From NCBI GenBank assembly GCA_000168995.1, contig AAUX01000001.1, positions 1,116,001 through 1,180,000 of the forward strand: 64,000 nt of DNA. Direction: 5' to 3'. Shown here piece after piece: positions 39,881 through 50,403 of this stretch. Both the position numbers and the translations under genes were made by a program. This DNA comes from Methylophilales bacterium HTCC2181 (GTDB taxonomy: Bacteria > Pseudomonadota > Gammaproteobacteria > Burkholderiales > Methylophilaceae). Position 1 is the first letter of the stretch; every line of letters begins with the position of its first letter. Below the pieces are notes generated by a model. The model made no database searches, was not told the origin of the DNA, and was given only the letters and a program-made list of their open reading frames with translations.

Positions 39881-40713
39881 AGCTAAATAAAAACATTATC
39901 TTAGATGCTGTAAACAATAACGTAGTTTCTGCCATTGCTGAAGACATTAAAAATATAGATAAATCGTCAACACTTGTTCCCTCAAATATAAATGGAGTTG
40001 CTATTGTTAAAGCAAATCAAAAAGCTATTTTATGTGGCAAGCCATGGTTTGAGAAAAGCTTCAAATTAATTGACAAAGGAATCACGTGTCAATGGGGTAT
40101 TGAAGAAGGGCAAGAGTTTAAAAAAAATCAGATTATTTGTACACTTCATGGGAAATACAACAAATTGCTTGAAGGTGAAAGAATTGGTTTAAATTTCTTA
40201 CAAACTCTTTCTGCTACTGCAACTTCTACAAATATTCTGGTGAAAAAAATTGCACAGACATCCTCTGTTCTCCTGGACACAAGAAAAACAATTCCTGGAT
40301 TAAGAATTGCCCAAAAGTATGCGGTAAAAATTGGTGGGGGTCTCAATCAGAGACTTGGTCTATATGATGAAATTCTAATAAAAGAAAATCATATTAAATC
40401 GTTCGGATCCATACGAGCAGCCATAGAAAATGTAGGGAATAATAATTACCAAATAGAGGTTGAAACCATTGGTGAGTTAATAATTGCGCTAGAGTGTGGC
40501 GCTAAAAATATTTTGCTGGATAATTTTTCAATCCTCAAAGCAAAAGAAGCTACCTTAATCAACAAAGGAAAAGCAATGCTAGAGGTGTCAGGCAATATTA
40601 ATATTGATAATATTTTAGATTATGCCAAATTAGGCATACCGAGAATTTCTGTTGGGGCAATTACTAAAAATATTGAAGCGATTGATTTTTCAATGATTAT
40701 TGACACAATTTAG
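39877..40713 (+). CDS. nadC: Nicotinate-nucleotide pyrophosphorylase (quinolinate phosphoribosyltransferase)
   Basis: Converts quinolinate and PRPP to nicotinate mononucleotide in de novo NAD synthesis. The 278 residues include [17 protein letters not shown] near residue 105, [18 protein letters not shown] near residue 130 and the [11 protein letters not shown] loop. The barrel part ends with [14 protein letters not shown]. nadE is also in this window, so at least two steps of the NAD pathway are present. Its ATG overlaps the mnmA TGA. Confidence 0.96.
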   Translation: MKLNKNIILDAVNNNVVSAIAEDIKNIDKSSTLVPSNINGVAIVKANQKAILCGKPWFEKSFKLIDKGITCQWGIEEGQEFKKNQIICTLHGKYNKLLEGERIGLNFLQTLSATATSTNILVKKIAQTSSVLLDTRKTIPGLRIAQKYAVKIGGGLNQRLGLYDEILIKENHIKSFGSIRAAIENVGNNNYQIEVETIGELIIALECGAKNILLDNFSILKAKEATLINKGKAMLEVSGNINIDNILDYAKLGIPRISVGAITKNIEAIDFSMIIDTI

Positions 40714-40723
40714 CCAACTTCGC

Positions 40724-40752
40724 TTGAGCTAAGCGCTTCTAAAGGGTATCAT
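40724..40752 (+). promoter_or_regulatory. Sigma70-type promoter for ilvBHC with an inverted repeat
   Basis: TTGAGC (40724-40729) and TATCAT (40747-40752) are 17 bases apart, predicting a start near 40759 and a leader of about 20 bases before ilvB. The inverted repeat CGCTT-GAGCT-AAGCG (40721-40735) overlaps the -35 and could be an operator. The short leader leaves no room for a peptide attenuator. Confidence 0.6.
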
Positions 40753-40778
40753 ATTTGTTTAATTGAAACGCTCCTTGC

Positions 40779-42500
40779 ATGAAACCTGAAATTATAACTG
40801 GCGCTGAAATCGTCATTCGCTCACTTCAAAAAGAAAGTGTAGATTTTGTATTTGGCTACCCTGGTGGTGCCGTATTAAATATATATGACGCAATATTTAA
40901 GCAAAAACACTTTAAGCATGTCCTAGTCAGGCACGAGCAAGCTGCTGTGCATGCTGCAGATGCTTTTTCTCGAGCCACCGGAAAGGTTGGCGTTGCACTA
41001 GTAACCTCTGGCCCAGGGGCAACTAATGCTGTAACGGGTATAGCGACCGCTTATATGGATTCTATTCCAATGGTTATAATCAGTGGTCAAGTCCCTACGC
41101 ATGCAATCGGTGAGGATGCATTCCAGGAATGTGACACTGTTGGAATCACAAGACCTTGCGTAAAGCATAATTTCCTCGTAAAAGATGTTAACAAAATAGC
41201 AAGCACTATTAAAAAAGCATTTTATATTGCGGCTACAGGTCGCCCAGGTCCAGTCTTGGTTGATATTCCAAAAGATATTACAGCGGAGGAGGCTGAATTT
41301 GTTTATCCAGAAACAGTAGCCTTGCGATCCTACACTCCGGTAACCAAAGGGCATTTAGGTCAGATAAAGAAAGCCTTAGACTTATTAATCAAAGCAAAAA
41401 AGCCCATGGTTTACTCTGGTGGAGGAGTTGTTTTGGGCGACGCCGCAGAGTCTTTAAAAAAACTTATAGACACTCTTGGCTTTCCAGTAACCAATACGCT
41501 TATGGGGCTGGGTGGCTTCCCTGCCTCGGACGAAAAGTTTTTAGGCATGTTAGGCATGCATGGAACTTATGAAGCCAATATGGCCATGCAGGATTGTGAT
41601 GTTTTGATTGCAGTTGGTGCAAGGTTTGATGATAGAGTTATTGGGAATCCTGACCACTTCCTTTCTAAGCCTAGAAAAATTATTCATATTGATATAGACC
41701 CTGCTTCTATCTCCAAAAGAGTTAAAATTGATGTGCCGATAGTAGGTGATGTAAAAATCGTTTTAGACGATATGCTGGAGTGTTATGGCGAAGTAAAGAG
41801 TGATCATGATAAAAGCCGTGTAAAACCTTGGCTTGCCCAAATTAAAGAATGGGCTAGCAAAGATTGTATGGCTTTTGAAGATGATGGCTCTTTCATCAAA
41901 CCACAAAAGGTAATACAAACATTGCATAAAGTTACGAATGGGGATGCCTTTGTTACCTCCGATGTTGGTCAGCATCAAATGTGGGCAGCTCAGTACTACC
42001 CGTTTGATAAACCAAGGAGATGGATAAATTCAGGAGGTTTAGGGACTATGGGGGTAGGCCTACCATATGCTATGGGCTGTCAATTAGCATTTCCGGACTC
42101 GCAGGTTGCATGCGTTACCGGCGAAGCATCTATACAGATGTGTATTCAAGAGTTATCAACCTGCAAACAATTTAATTTACCGATAAAAATTATCAATCTT
42201 AACAATCGCTATATGGGTATGGTTAGGCAGTGGCAAGAGTTTTTTTATGGCAACAGATATGCTGAGTCTTATATGGACGCCCTTCCCGACTTTGTTAAAT
42301 TAGCCGAATCTTATGGGCATGTAGGAATGAAAATAGAAAAGTCAGCCGACATTGAACCTGCACTAAAAGAGGCTTTTAGTGAAAAACTAAAAGAAAAGCT
42401 GGTTTTCATGGACTTTATTACTGATCAGACTGAAAATGTATTTCCTATGGTACCAAATGGAAAAGGTATTTCTGAGATGATTCTTGCAGGAGATTCATAA
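40779..42500 (+). CDS. ilvB: Acetolactate synthase large subunit
   Basis: TPP-dependent first step of valine, leucine and isoleucine synthesis. The 573 residues include the catalytic-glutamate region VRHEQAAVHAADAFSRATGK near residue 50, the FAD-domain centre and the TPP/Mg motif, here GEASIQMCIQELSTCKQFNLP followed by the NNRYMGMVRQWQ loop. It has its own promoter. ilvH follows without a gap, so the two subunits are made together. Confidence 0.97.
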   Translation: MKPEIITGAEIVIRSLQKESVDFVFGYPGGAVLNIYDAIFKQKHFKHVLVRHEQAAVHAADAFSRATGKVGVALVTSGPGATNAVTGIATAYMDSIPMVIISGQVPTHAIGEDAFQECDTVGITRPCVKHNFLVKDVNKIASTIKKAFYIAATGRPGPVLVDIPKDITAEEAEFVYPETVALRSYTPVTKGHLGQIKKALDLLIKAKKPMVYSGGGVVLGDAAESLKKLIDTLGFPVTNTLMGLGGFPASDEKFLGMLGMHGTYEANMAMQDCDVLIAVGARFDDRVIGNPDHFLSKPRKIIHIDIDPASISKRVKIDVPIVGDVKIVLDDMLECYGEVKSDHDKSRVKPWLAQIKEWASKDCMAFEDDGSFIKPQKVIQTLHKVTNGDAFVTSDVGQHQMWAAQYYPFDKPRRWINSGGLGTMGVGLPYAMGCQLAFPDSQVACVTGEASIQMCIQELSTCKQFNLPIKIINLNNRYMGMVRQWQEFFYGNRYAESYMDALPDFVKLAESYGHVGMKIEKSADIEPALKEAFSEKLKEKLVFMDFITDQTENVFPMVPNGKGISEMILAGDS

Positions 42501-44014
<1,514 letters not shown>

Positions 44015-44653
44015 TTGGAAAAATCTACTTATCCTATTATAGCTAAAGAAGGATGGCCTTTTCTAGGCCTTTCTTTACTTGTAAGCCTAGTTCTGACTTT
44101 TATTCATAGTCCCCTGAGTTGGCCGGCATGGATTATCACATTATTTATATTACAATTTTTCCGCGATCCCCAAAGAGTCAAACCGTCAGGTAAGGATATA
44201 ATTTTATCTGCTGCGGACGGCAAGGTTATAGCAATAGAAAAAACCATAGACCCTTATCGAAATGAAGAAGCTATAAAGGTAAGTGTTTTTATGAATGTTT
44301 TTAATGTTCATTCAAATAAAAGTCCTGTTGACGGAAAGATACTTGAAAAATTTTACTATCCTGGAAAATTTCTAAATGCTGCTTTATCAAAAGCATCGTT
44401 AGAGAACGAAAGGTGTGCCATCGTCGTTAAAACTAAGGGTGGTAAAGTTATAACGTGCGTACAAATTGCTGGGTTAATTGCTAGAAGAATACTTTGTTAC
44501 AAAGAAAAGGGGCATAACATTTCTAGCGGGGAACGTTACGGTTTTATTAGGTTTGGTTCTCGAGTTGATCTCTATCTTCCCATTAACGCCACTATAAAAG
44601 TTGACCTTGGTCAAACCGTTAAAAATACAGAAACCATTATTGCTAAAATCTAA
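44015..44653 (+). CDS. psd: Phosphatidylserine decarboxylase (short form)
   Basis: Produces phosphatidylethanolamine from phosphatidylserine. This is the short (212-residue) form typical of betaproteobacteria, with an N-terminal hydrophobic stretch (residues 15-50) and the sequence FMNVFNVHSNKSPVDG near residue 95. The self-cleavage site is the FGSR motif near the end, where Ser becomes the pyruvoyl group. The start is TTG directly after ilvC. The usual following genes pssA and leuA are not here; instead a convergent nudix gene ends five bases away. Confidence 0.95.
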   Translation: MEKSTYPIIAKEGWPFLGLSLLVSLVLTFIHSPLSWPAWIITLFILQFFRDPQRVKPSGKDIILSAADGKVIAIEKTIDPYRNEEAIKVSVFMNVFNVHSNKSPVDGKILEKFYYPGKFLNAALSKASLENERCAIVVKTKGGKVITCVQIAGLIARRILCYKEKGHNISSGERYGFIRFGSRVDLYLPINATIKVDLGQTVKNTETIIAKI

Positions 44654-44658
44654 ATCGG

Positions 44659-45135
44659 CTAAGCTGAAGGAAGATACTCAAACAGTTCTTTTAAGGCCTG
44701 TTCATATACAGCTTTTTTGAAATCAATAATCTGATCTATAGGAGCCCAAAAACCAGCCCACTTCCAGTCATCAAACTCTGGCTTTTCTGTATTTTTTAAA
44801 AAAACATCGGAATCTTTTCCCGTGAAACGTAATAAAAACCAAATCTGCTTTTGCCCCCTATATCGATCGCGGCAATCTCTTCTAATCCAACTCTTTGGAA
44901 CGTCGTACTTTAGCCAGCCTTTTGTTCTGGCAAGTATTTCTACATTATGAGGATCAAGGCCGACCTCCTCTTTTAATTCTCTATACATAGCTTCCTCAGC
45001 ACTTTCTCCGTTATTAATACCCCCTTGAGGAAATTGCCAAGCTTCCTCACCGGTTCTTCTTGCCCACAAAACCTTTCGTTGGTCATTACAAATTACTATT
45101 CCAACATTTTCCCGGTAACCTTCTTTATCAATCAT
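44659..45135 (-). CDS. rppH: RNA pyrophosphohydrolase
   Basis: Nudix enzyme that removes pyrophosphate from mRNA 5' ends and triggers decay by RNase E. The nudix box GGINNGESAEEAMYRELKEEVGL begins near residue 37 (split here by my reading of the start), preceded by WQFPQGG. The frame extends to 45195, but the ATG at 45135 is preceded by AAGGAT eight bases upstream and gives the normal N-terminus MIDKEGYRENVGI, so 158 residues is preferred. It ends five bases from the convergent psd. Confidence 0.95.
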   Translation of the reverse strand: MIDKEGYRENVGIVICNDQRKVLWARRTGEEAWQFPQGGINNGESAEEAMYRELKEEVGLDPHNVEILARTKGWLKYDVPKSWIRRDCRDRYRGQKQIWFLLRFTGKDSDVFLKNTEKPEFDDWKWAGFWAPIDQIIDFKKAVYEQALKELFEYLPSA

Positions 45136-45186
45136 AATGTTATCCTTATATATATACGCATTTTTCCACAAAACACTAAAATTTAA

Positions 45187-45192
45187 TAGAAT
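45187..45192 (+). promoter_or_regulatory. Candidate -10 box abutting the YncE-like start
   Basis: TAGAAT lies five bases before the ATG at 45198, the spacing expected if transcription starts at the start codon. No Shine-Dalgarno is visible upstream of the ATG. A -35 element is not clear. Confidence 0.3.
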
Positions 45193-45197
45193 CAATT

Positions 45198-46163
45198 ATG
45201 AGCAAACAAAAAAAAATACTCTTACTTATATGTGCATTTGTTTTGGCAGGCTTGGTTTCAATTATTTTATTAAATAAAAGTCATAGCGTAAGTAAGGCAT
45301 ACATTACCAACCAAGGTGAGGACAGCGTCTCTGTGGTAAATCTAGATACATTAAAATTAGAAAAAAAAATTTCCGTAGGTAAGAGTCCTCTTGGTATCTC
45401 AATAGTTAACTCAAAAGATATTGCTGTAGTTGGTAACATTGAAAGTCAAAGCTTATCTATAATTGACCTCAAGGATAATGAAGTGATTAAAACCATTCCA
45501 ATTGATGCTACTCCCTTAGGTATTGTTGCAGACGCAGATGGTAGCAGAGTATTTATTACTAGTTGGTTTAAAAATCAAATTTTAGTTTTATCTACTCATG
45601 ATTTAACAATCTCAGAAGCCTTTAATGTAGGGGCCACACCATCCGGGATAACTTTTAACGAAAATTACAATCTAATTATTATTGCAAACCGTGATGAAAA
45701 TACGCTTGAAATGTACGATGCAGAAAGTTTTAAATTAAAAAAAGTGCTAAGGGTTGGCAGTCATCCTTACGGAGTCTCAACCAGAAATCATCTAGTATTT
45801 TCTGCTAACGTTTATGATGACAGTATTAGTATTGTAAATTTACAAAACTGGGAGCAAAAAACTGTAGCTGTAGGTATGCACCCTTATAGTGTTGCCGCAA
45901 ATCAAGATAGGCTTTTTGTGGCCAATTCTCAAGGTGACAATATAACTGTTATTAATCTAAATAACCTACAGGAAGTAAAGTTGCTTGATGCCGGTGAAAC
46001 ACCTGAAAATATAGCTATTGATGCTATAAACGATAAGCTGGTGAGCACAAATTGGGGATCTGACTCAGTAACAGTATTTGATTTAAACACTCTTGAGCAG
46101 ATAGCAGAAATAAAAACGGGGTTGCAGAGCCGTTCTTTTGGCCAATTTATTTACAGAAAATAG
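45198..46163 (+). CDS. YncE/YVTN-type beta-propeller protein, exported
   Basis: 321-residue protein with an N-terminal membrane anchor or signal (residues 6-25, lysines before it) and about seven propeller blades of the YVTN/YncE kind, each with a D-SVSVVNL-like strand and GKSPLGI-type turn. The blades repeat with HPYGV, HPYSV and GDNITVINL. YncE-like proteins bind DNA or act as scaffolds in the periplasm; in methylotrophs, propeller proteins of this kind occur near methanol-oxidation genes. The MxaD-like gene 72 bases downstream supports that setting. No enzymatic motif is visible. Confidence 0.75.
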   Translation: MSKQKKILLLICAFVLAGLVSIILLNKSHSVSKAYITNQGEDSVSVVNLDTLKLEKKISVGKSPLGISIVNSKDIAVVGNIESQSLSIIDLKDNEVIKTIPIDATPLGIVADADGSRVFITSWFKNQILVLSTHDLTISEAFNVGATPSGITFNENYNLIIIANRDENTLEMYDAESFKLKKVLRVGSHPYGVSTRNHLVFSANVYDDSISIVNLQNWEQKTVAVGMHPYSVAANQDRLFVANSQGDNITVINLNNLQEVKLLDAGETPENIAIDAINDKLVSTNWGSDSVTVFDLNTLEQIAEIKTGLQSRSFGQFIYRK

Positions 46164-46235
46164 CTTATTCTCATGAAATCAAATGTTGTTTGTAGTAAAA
46201 TTAAAAGTTAACGAATAAAAAAGGACTTATACCTA

Positions 46236-46757
46236 ATGAATAAATTCATACTATTTTTAGTAACTCTAATATTTTCAGCTTCAGTACTTGCTCACGGGCC
46301 GACGCCTCAAAAAGTTCAAGAATCAGTAACTGTTAATGTATCTCCAGAAAAAGCGTGGGAGCTTGTTAAGGATTTTGGAGCGATTAGTACATGGCTCTCT
46401 TCAGCAAAAGTGACTAAAATTGAAAAAAGAGGCGAAGATACGTACCGAATTATTACTCTGGAATCCGGAGATAAGTTAGATGAAAAACTCAGATCTACTG
46501 ACGAAGATTTAAAAAAAATAAGATGGGAAATTACTAAAGGCAATGTCCCCTTTACTGATTTTAATGCTTACATGATTGTATCAAAAGGATCTAATGACAA
46601 CGAATCAGTTATTCAGTGGACCGCGAGATTTTATCGTGTCTACAAACTAAATCCACCAATACCTGAAGGTCAAGATGATGCTACAGCTAAAGCTGCGGTT
46701 CAGGGTTTCGTAGACAGTGGTCTAGCAGGTCTAAAAAAAGTATTAGAATCGAAATAA
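46236..46757 (+). CDS. MxaD-like periplasmic SRPBCC protein
   Basis: 173-residue exported protein with a signal peptide (residues 1-20, ending SVLAHG) and an SRPBCC/polyketide-cyclase-like lipid-binding fold (VNVSPEKAWELVKDFGAISTW). This opening and the ending FVDSGLAGLKKVLESK match MxaD, a periplasmic protein that aids electron transfer from methanol dehydrogenase to cytochrome c. It is the strongest methylotrophy marker in the window, although no dehydrogenase gene is present here. AAGGAC precedes the start and a strong terminator follows. Confidence 0.78.
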   Translation: MNKFILFLVTLIFSASVLAHGPTPQKVQESVTVNVSPEKAWELVKDFGAISTWLSSAKVTKIEKRGEDTYRIITLESGDKLDEKLRSTDEDLKKIRWEITKGNVPFTDFNAYMIVSKGSNDNESVIQWTARFYRVYKLNPPIPEGQDDATAKAAVQGFVDSGLAGLKKVLESK

Positions 46758-46778
46758 TTTTCGGATAATCTATGGAGG

Positions 46779-46803
46779 GCGGATTTTTTAATCCGCTTTT
46801 TTT
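46779..46803 (+). terminator. Rho-independent terminator abutting the carboxylesterase start
   Basis: GCGGATT pairs with AATCCGC around a TTTT loop (46779-46796) and is followed by seven T residues ending at 46803. The next base begins the ATG of the carboxylesterase gene at 46804, so the hairpin occupies the whole space where a ribosome site would lie. Confidence 0.85.
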
Positions 46804-47418
46804 ATGCTTATTATAAACAAGCAAAAGAACCCAAGAATGTTGGTAGTCTGGTTGCATGGGTTGGGAGCGGACGGCAATGACTTTGCAGCTGTTGTGCAGG
46901 GGTTAGGTCTTTCTGATATAGAATTTATTTTACCGAATGCACCAATGATTCCCATCACCCTCAATCAAGGACTGGAAATGCGTGGGTGGTATGACATAGA
47001 ATCCCTTTCTTTTATGCGCCACGATATTGATGGGATGAATAAATCTATGGTTTATATAGAAAAAATTATCTCTGATAGGTTAATAAATAGCATAAATTCC
47101 TTAAAAATATGTTTGGTTGGTTTTTCTCAAGGCGCGGTATTATCATTATATATTGCCGCAAATAGCTCAACAAAATTAAATGGTGTTATTGCGTTATCGG
47201 GCTACCTTCCAGAAAAAAATGTAGTTAAGGCGTCATCTAAAATGCCCATTCTTGCTATTCATGGGCAGCATGATGATATTATAAATATAAATTATGCACA
47301 GAAAAGTTTTTGTGACTTAATGCCTATGGAGCACTTTAATCTTTTAACTTTCCCTATGGGTCATGAGGTCATTGATGAAGAAATTATGCATATCAAACAA
47401 TTTTTACAGAGAGCATAG
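46804..47418 (+). CDS. Carboxylesterase / phospholipase family alpha-beta hydrolase
   Basis: 204-residue alpha/beta hydrolase of the bacterial carboxylesterase (EstB/YpfH-like) family. The family opening VVWLHGLGADGNDF lies near residue 14, the nucleophile serine is in LVGFSQGAV near residue 105, and Asp and His follow in HGQHDDI and MGHEVID. The ATG is directly after the terminator T tract; the next in-frame ATG (46837) would remove the first strand of the fold. Two bases separate it from xseB. Confidence 0.9.
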   Translation: MLIINKQKNPRMLVVWLHGLGADGNDFAAVVQGLGLSDIEFILPNAPMIPITLNQGLEMRGWYDIESLSFMRHDIDGMNKSMVYIEKIISDRLINSINSLKICLVGFSQGAVLSLYIAANSSTKLNGVIALSGYLPEKNVVKASSKMPILAIHGQHDDIININYAQKSFCDLMPMEHFNLLTFPMGHEVIDEEIMHIKQFLQRA

Positions 47419-47420
47419 CT

Positions 47421-47642
47421 ATGAAAGAAAAAGGACTAAGTATTGAGAAGGTTTTAAAAGAGCTTGAATCAATAGTCAACAAAATGGAGGAAGACAACCT
47501 TAATCTAGAGGACTCTTTATCCTCATACGAAAAAGGAATTTCCTTGGTAAAACTAGCTCAAGAAAACCTAAAAAAAATAGAACAGCGGGTGCAAATACTT
47601 TCTAAAAACGATGAGATAATAGAATTTAACCCTGATGACTAA
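47421..47642 (+). CDS. xseB: Exodeoxyribonuclease VII small subunit
   Basis: 73-residue coiled-coil subunit that surrounds the XseA filament in exonuclease VII. It contains the conserved pattern LKELESIVNKMEEDNLNLEDSL... followed by YEKGISLVKLAQENLKKIEQRV (each seen in part). It lies just before ispA and dxs, with an eight-base overlap with ispA, the order typical of proteobacteria. Its partner xseA is at the left edge of the window. Confidence 0.95.
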   Translation: MKEKGLSIEKVLKELESIVNKMEEDNLNLEDSLSSYEKGISLVKLAQENLKKIEQRVQILSKNDEIIEFNPDD

Positions 47643-48525
47643 AATCGCTGATGACATTTGGATATCACATCACCAAAAAAAAATAAATCTTGAGCTTAGT
47701 CATTTTTTTAAAGAAATAGATCAATCCCTGTTAAAAAATGTCTGTGAGTATGCGGTTCTTAACGGTGGCAAGCGATTGAGATCCCTCCTGATATATGCTA
47801 TTAGCAATTATAGTGATGGGTATGATACTCATTTTAATTGTCTTGCCTTAGCTGTAGAAATGATTCATGCATATTCATTGGTGCACGATGATCTTCCATC
47901 AATGGATGATGATGAGCTTAGAAGGGGAAAGCCTTCATGTCATATAAAGTATGATGAAGCTCAAGCCATTTTAGGTGGCGACGCACTTCAATCTCTTGCC
48001 TTTGAACTGCTTTCCTCGGATAAATTTAATGTACAGGATAAGGTAAAAATAAAAGTACTTAATATGTTGTCACAGTCGATTGGTTTGCATGGAATGGCTT
48101 TAGGCCAATCTATAGATATAGACAGCGCAAATAAAGAATTAAATTTAAAATCATTAGATCATTTACAGGCACTAAAAACCGGCGCATTAATAGAAGCTTC
48201 GTGTGTTATGTCTTATGTCATCTCAGATAAATACAATCAGAAACATGAAAAAGATATAGCCTCAATTGGAAAATTAATAGGTAGTATTTATCAAATTACG
48301 GATGATATTTTGGACTTTGAATCGGATACAAATACATTGGGGAAAACTATTGGTAAAGATGCTAAAGATAAAAAAGCAACCTACATAACATTGATGGGTG
48401 TTACAGAAGCTAAAAAAATTAAAGCTCTATTATTTTCTACCTTACGCAAAGAAATAGAGCAATTTCCAAGCGACCTAACAGTATTAAACAATCTCGTAAG
48501 CTACATATATCAAAGAAATTACTAA
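47635..48525 (+). CDS. ispA: Farnesyl diphosphate synthase
   Basis: Condenses isopentenyl diphosphate with dimethylallyl and geranyl diphosphates to give farnesyl diphosphate. The 296 residues show the first aspartate-rich motif HDDLPSMDDDELRRGKPS near residue 85 and the second DDILDFESD near residue 225, with NGGKRLR near residue 42. It overlaps xseB by eight bases. dxs begins immediately after the stop, linking the start and the end of precursor synthesis. Confidence 0.95.
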   Translation: MTKIADDIWISHHQKKINLELSHFFKEIDQSLLKNVCEYAVLNGGKRLRSLLIYAISNYSDGYDTHFNCLALAVEMIHAYSLVHDDLPSMDDDELRRGKPSCHIKYDEAQAILGGDALQSLAFELLSSDKFNVQDKVKIKVLNMLSQSIGLHGMALGQSIDIDSANKELNLKSLDHLQALKTGALIEASCVMSYVISDKYNQKHEKDIASIGKLIGSIYQITDDILDFESDTNTLGKTIGKDAKDKKATYITLMGVTEAKKIKALLFSTLRKEIEQFPSDLTVLNNLVSYIYQRNY

Positions 48526-50367
48526 ATGGCCATATTAGAAAAAATCAACTATCCCAAAGATCTAAAAAACTTATCAAGAGACGAACTTAAACTATTGGCA
48601 GATGAGTTAAGAGAATTCGTCATTGAAAGCGTATCCAAGACTGGAGGGCATTTATCTTCAAATCTCGGGGTTATTGAATTAACAGTAGCATTGCATTATG
48701 TCTATGATGCTCCTAAAGATAAACTGGTTTGGGATGTTGGGCACCAAACCTATGCACACAAGATAATAACTGGAAGAAAGCATGAAATGCACACACTGAG
48801 AAGAAAAAATGGTCTCTCAGGCTTCCCAAGAAGATCTGAGAGTATGTATGATGAATTTGGTACCGGCCACTCCAGTACGTCAATATCTGCAGCATTAGGA
48901 ATGGCAGAGGCCTTAAGGAAAAGAAAATCAAAAAATAAGGCGATTGCCATTATTGGGGATGGCGCAATGACTGCTGGCATGGCATTTGAGGGACTCAATC
49001 ACTCAGGAAGCACTGATAATAATATTTTAGTTATTCTCAACGATAATGATATGTCTATATCAAAAAATGTGGGTGCACTAAACAACTATCTAGCCAAGCT
49101 TCTTTCAGGAAGAGTTTATGATGGATTAAAAAGATCAGGCAAAGCTGTATTTTCTAAGGTACCTCCAATACTTGAATTAGCAAGAAAAACCGAGGAGCAT
49201 ATGAAGGGAATGGTTATACCCGGGACGCTTTTTGAGGAGTTTGGTTTTAATTATATCGGTCCTATTGACGGGCATGATCTTGATGTCCTAATAGACACAC
49301 TTGAAAATATCAAAAAAATTGATGGGCCTCAATTTCTTCATGTTGCAACGAAGAAAGGCTTTGGCTATGCCCCCGCCCAAGATGATCCCAACAAATTTCA
49401 TGGTGTAGGAAAATTCAATCCAGAGGATGGATTATCTAAAGACTCCAATAAGTCACTAACCTATACACAGGTTTTTTCTTTATGGTTAATGGACGCAGCA
49501 AAAAAAAATATGCACCTGTGTGCAATAACACCAGCAATGTCAGACGGGTCAGGCCTGAATGCATTTGCAAAAAAATATCCATCTAGATATTATGATGTGG
49601 GAATTGCAGAGCAGCACGCTCTCACTTTTGCAGCTGGCTTGGCATTATCAGGAAACAAGCCTGTAGTAGCGATATACTCCACTTTTATGCAGAGAGCTTA
49701 CGATCAACTCATTCATGATATTGCCATTCAGAATATACCTATGTTATTTGCTATTGATCGTGCAGGTTTGGTAGGTGCAGATGGGGCAACGCATTCTGGT
49801 AACTTCGATATATCATTCATGCGATGTATCCCTAATTTGATTCTGATGGCACCATCTAACGAATCTGAGTGCTTTCACATGCTCTCGTTTGGATATAAAT
49901 ATAATGGAGTGTGCGCAGTTAGGTATCCCAGAGGAAATAGCCCTGGTAGCTCGATAGAGCTTTTAAATGATCCTATAAGAATAGGCTGTGCAAATAAAGT
50001 TCGAACAGGTAAAAAGGTGGCTATCCTCGCTTTTGGTCCCATTATAGAAGTCTGTCGTGAAGTTGCTGAAGAAATTAATGCATCCCTAATTGATATGAGA
50101 TTTATTAAACCAATTGACAAAAAAATGATCAAACAAGTATGTAAAGATCATGAATTGATAGTTTCCGTAGAAGAAAATGCAATTACTGGTGGCGCGGGAT
50201 CTTCTGTTCTTGAGGTTATAAGTGAGTCGAACCTTTTGACCAAGACACTTGTACTGGGCATTCCTGATCAGTTTTTCGAGCACGCCTCGCAGCAAGAAGT
50301 TCTAAAGGCATGTGGCCTTGATAAGCAAAGCATAAAACGTAAAATTGTTAAACAACTTAATGGATGA
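48526..50367 (+). CDS. dxs: 1-deoxy-D-xylulose-5-phosphate synthase
   Basis: TPP-dependent condensation of pyruvate and glyceraldehyde 3-phosphate, the first step of the MEP isoprenoid pathway. The 613 residues show GGHLSSNLGVIELTVALH near residue 40, DVGHQTYAHKI, the TPP motif GDGAMTAGMAFEGLNH near residue 146 and the transketolase-type YDVGIAEQHALTFAAGLA near residue 355. It sits directly after ispA; its stop codon overlaps a possible -10 box for folE2. Confidence 0.97.
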   Translation: MAILEKINYPKDLKNLSRDELKLLADELREFVIESVSKTGGHLSSNLGVIELTVALHYVYDAPKDKLVWDVGHQTYAHKIITGRKHEMHTLRRKNGLSGFPRRSESMYDEFGTGHSSTSISAALGMAEALRKRKSKNKAIAIIGDGAMTAGMAFEGLNHSGSTDNNILVILNDNDMSISKNVGALNNYLAKLLSGRVYDGLKRSGKAVFSKVPPILELARKTEEHMKGMVIPGTLFEEFGFNYIGPIDGHDLDVLIDTLENIKKIDGPQFLHVATKKGFGYAPAQDDPNKFHGVGKFNPEDGLSKDSNKSLTYTQVFSLWLMDAAKKNMHLCAITPAMSDGSGLNAFAKKYPSRYYDVGIAEQHALTFAAGLALSGNKPVVAIYSTFMQRAYDQLIHDIAIQNIPMLFAIDRAGLVGADGATHSGNFDISFMRCIPNLILMAPSNESECFHMLSFGYKYNGVCAVRYPRGNSPGSSIELLNDPIRIGCANKVRTGKKVAILAFGPIIEVCREVAEEINASLIDMRFIKPIDKKMIKQVCKDHELIVSVEENAITGGAGSSVLEVISESNLLTKTLVLGIPDQFFEHASQQEVLKACGLDKQSIKRKIVKQLNG

Positions 50368-50373
50368 TAAAAT
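50365..50373 (+). promoter_or_regulatory. Candidate extended -10 promoter for folE2
   Basis: TGATAAAAT begins with the dxs stop codon; TAAAAT is at 50368-50373, which predicts a start about 24 bases before folE2. No -35 is clear. The folE2 gene may also be read from the dxs transcript. Confidence 0.3.
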
Positions 50374-50403
50374 CTTGACCTTAATTACTTATAAAGAACT
50401 TAC

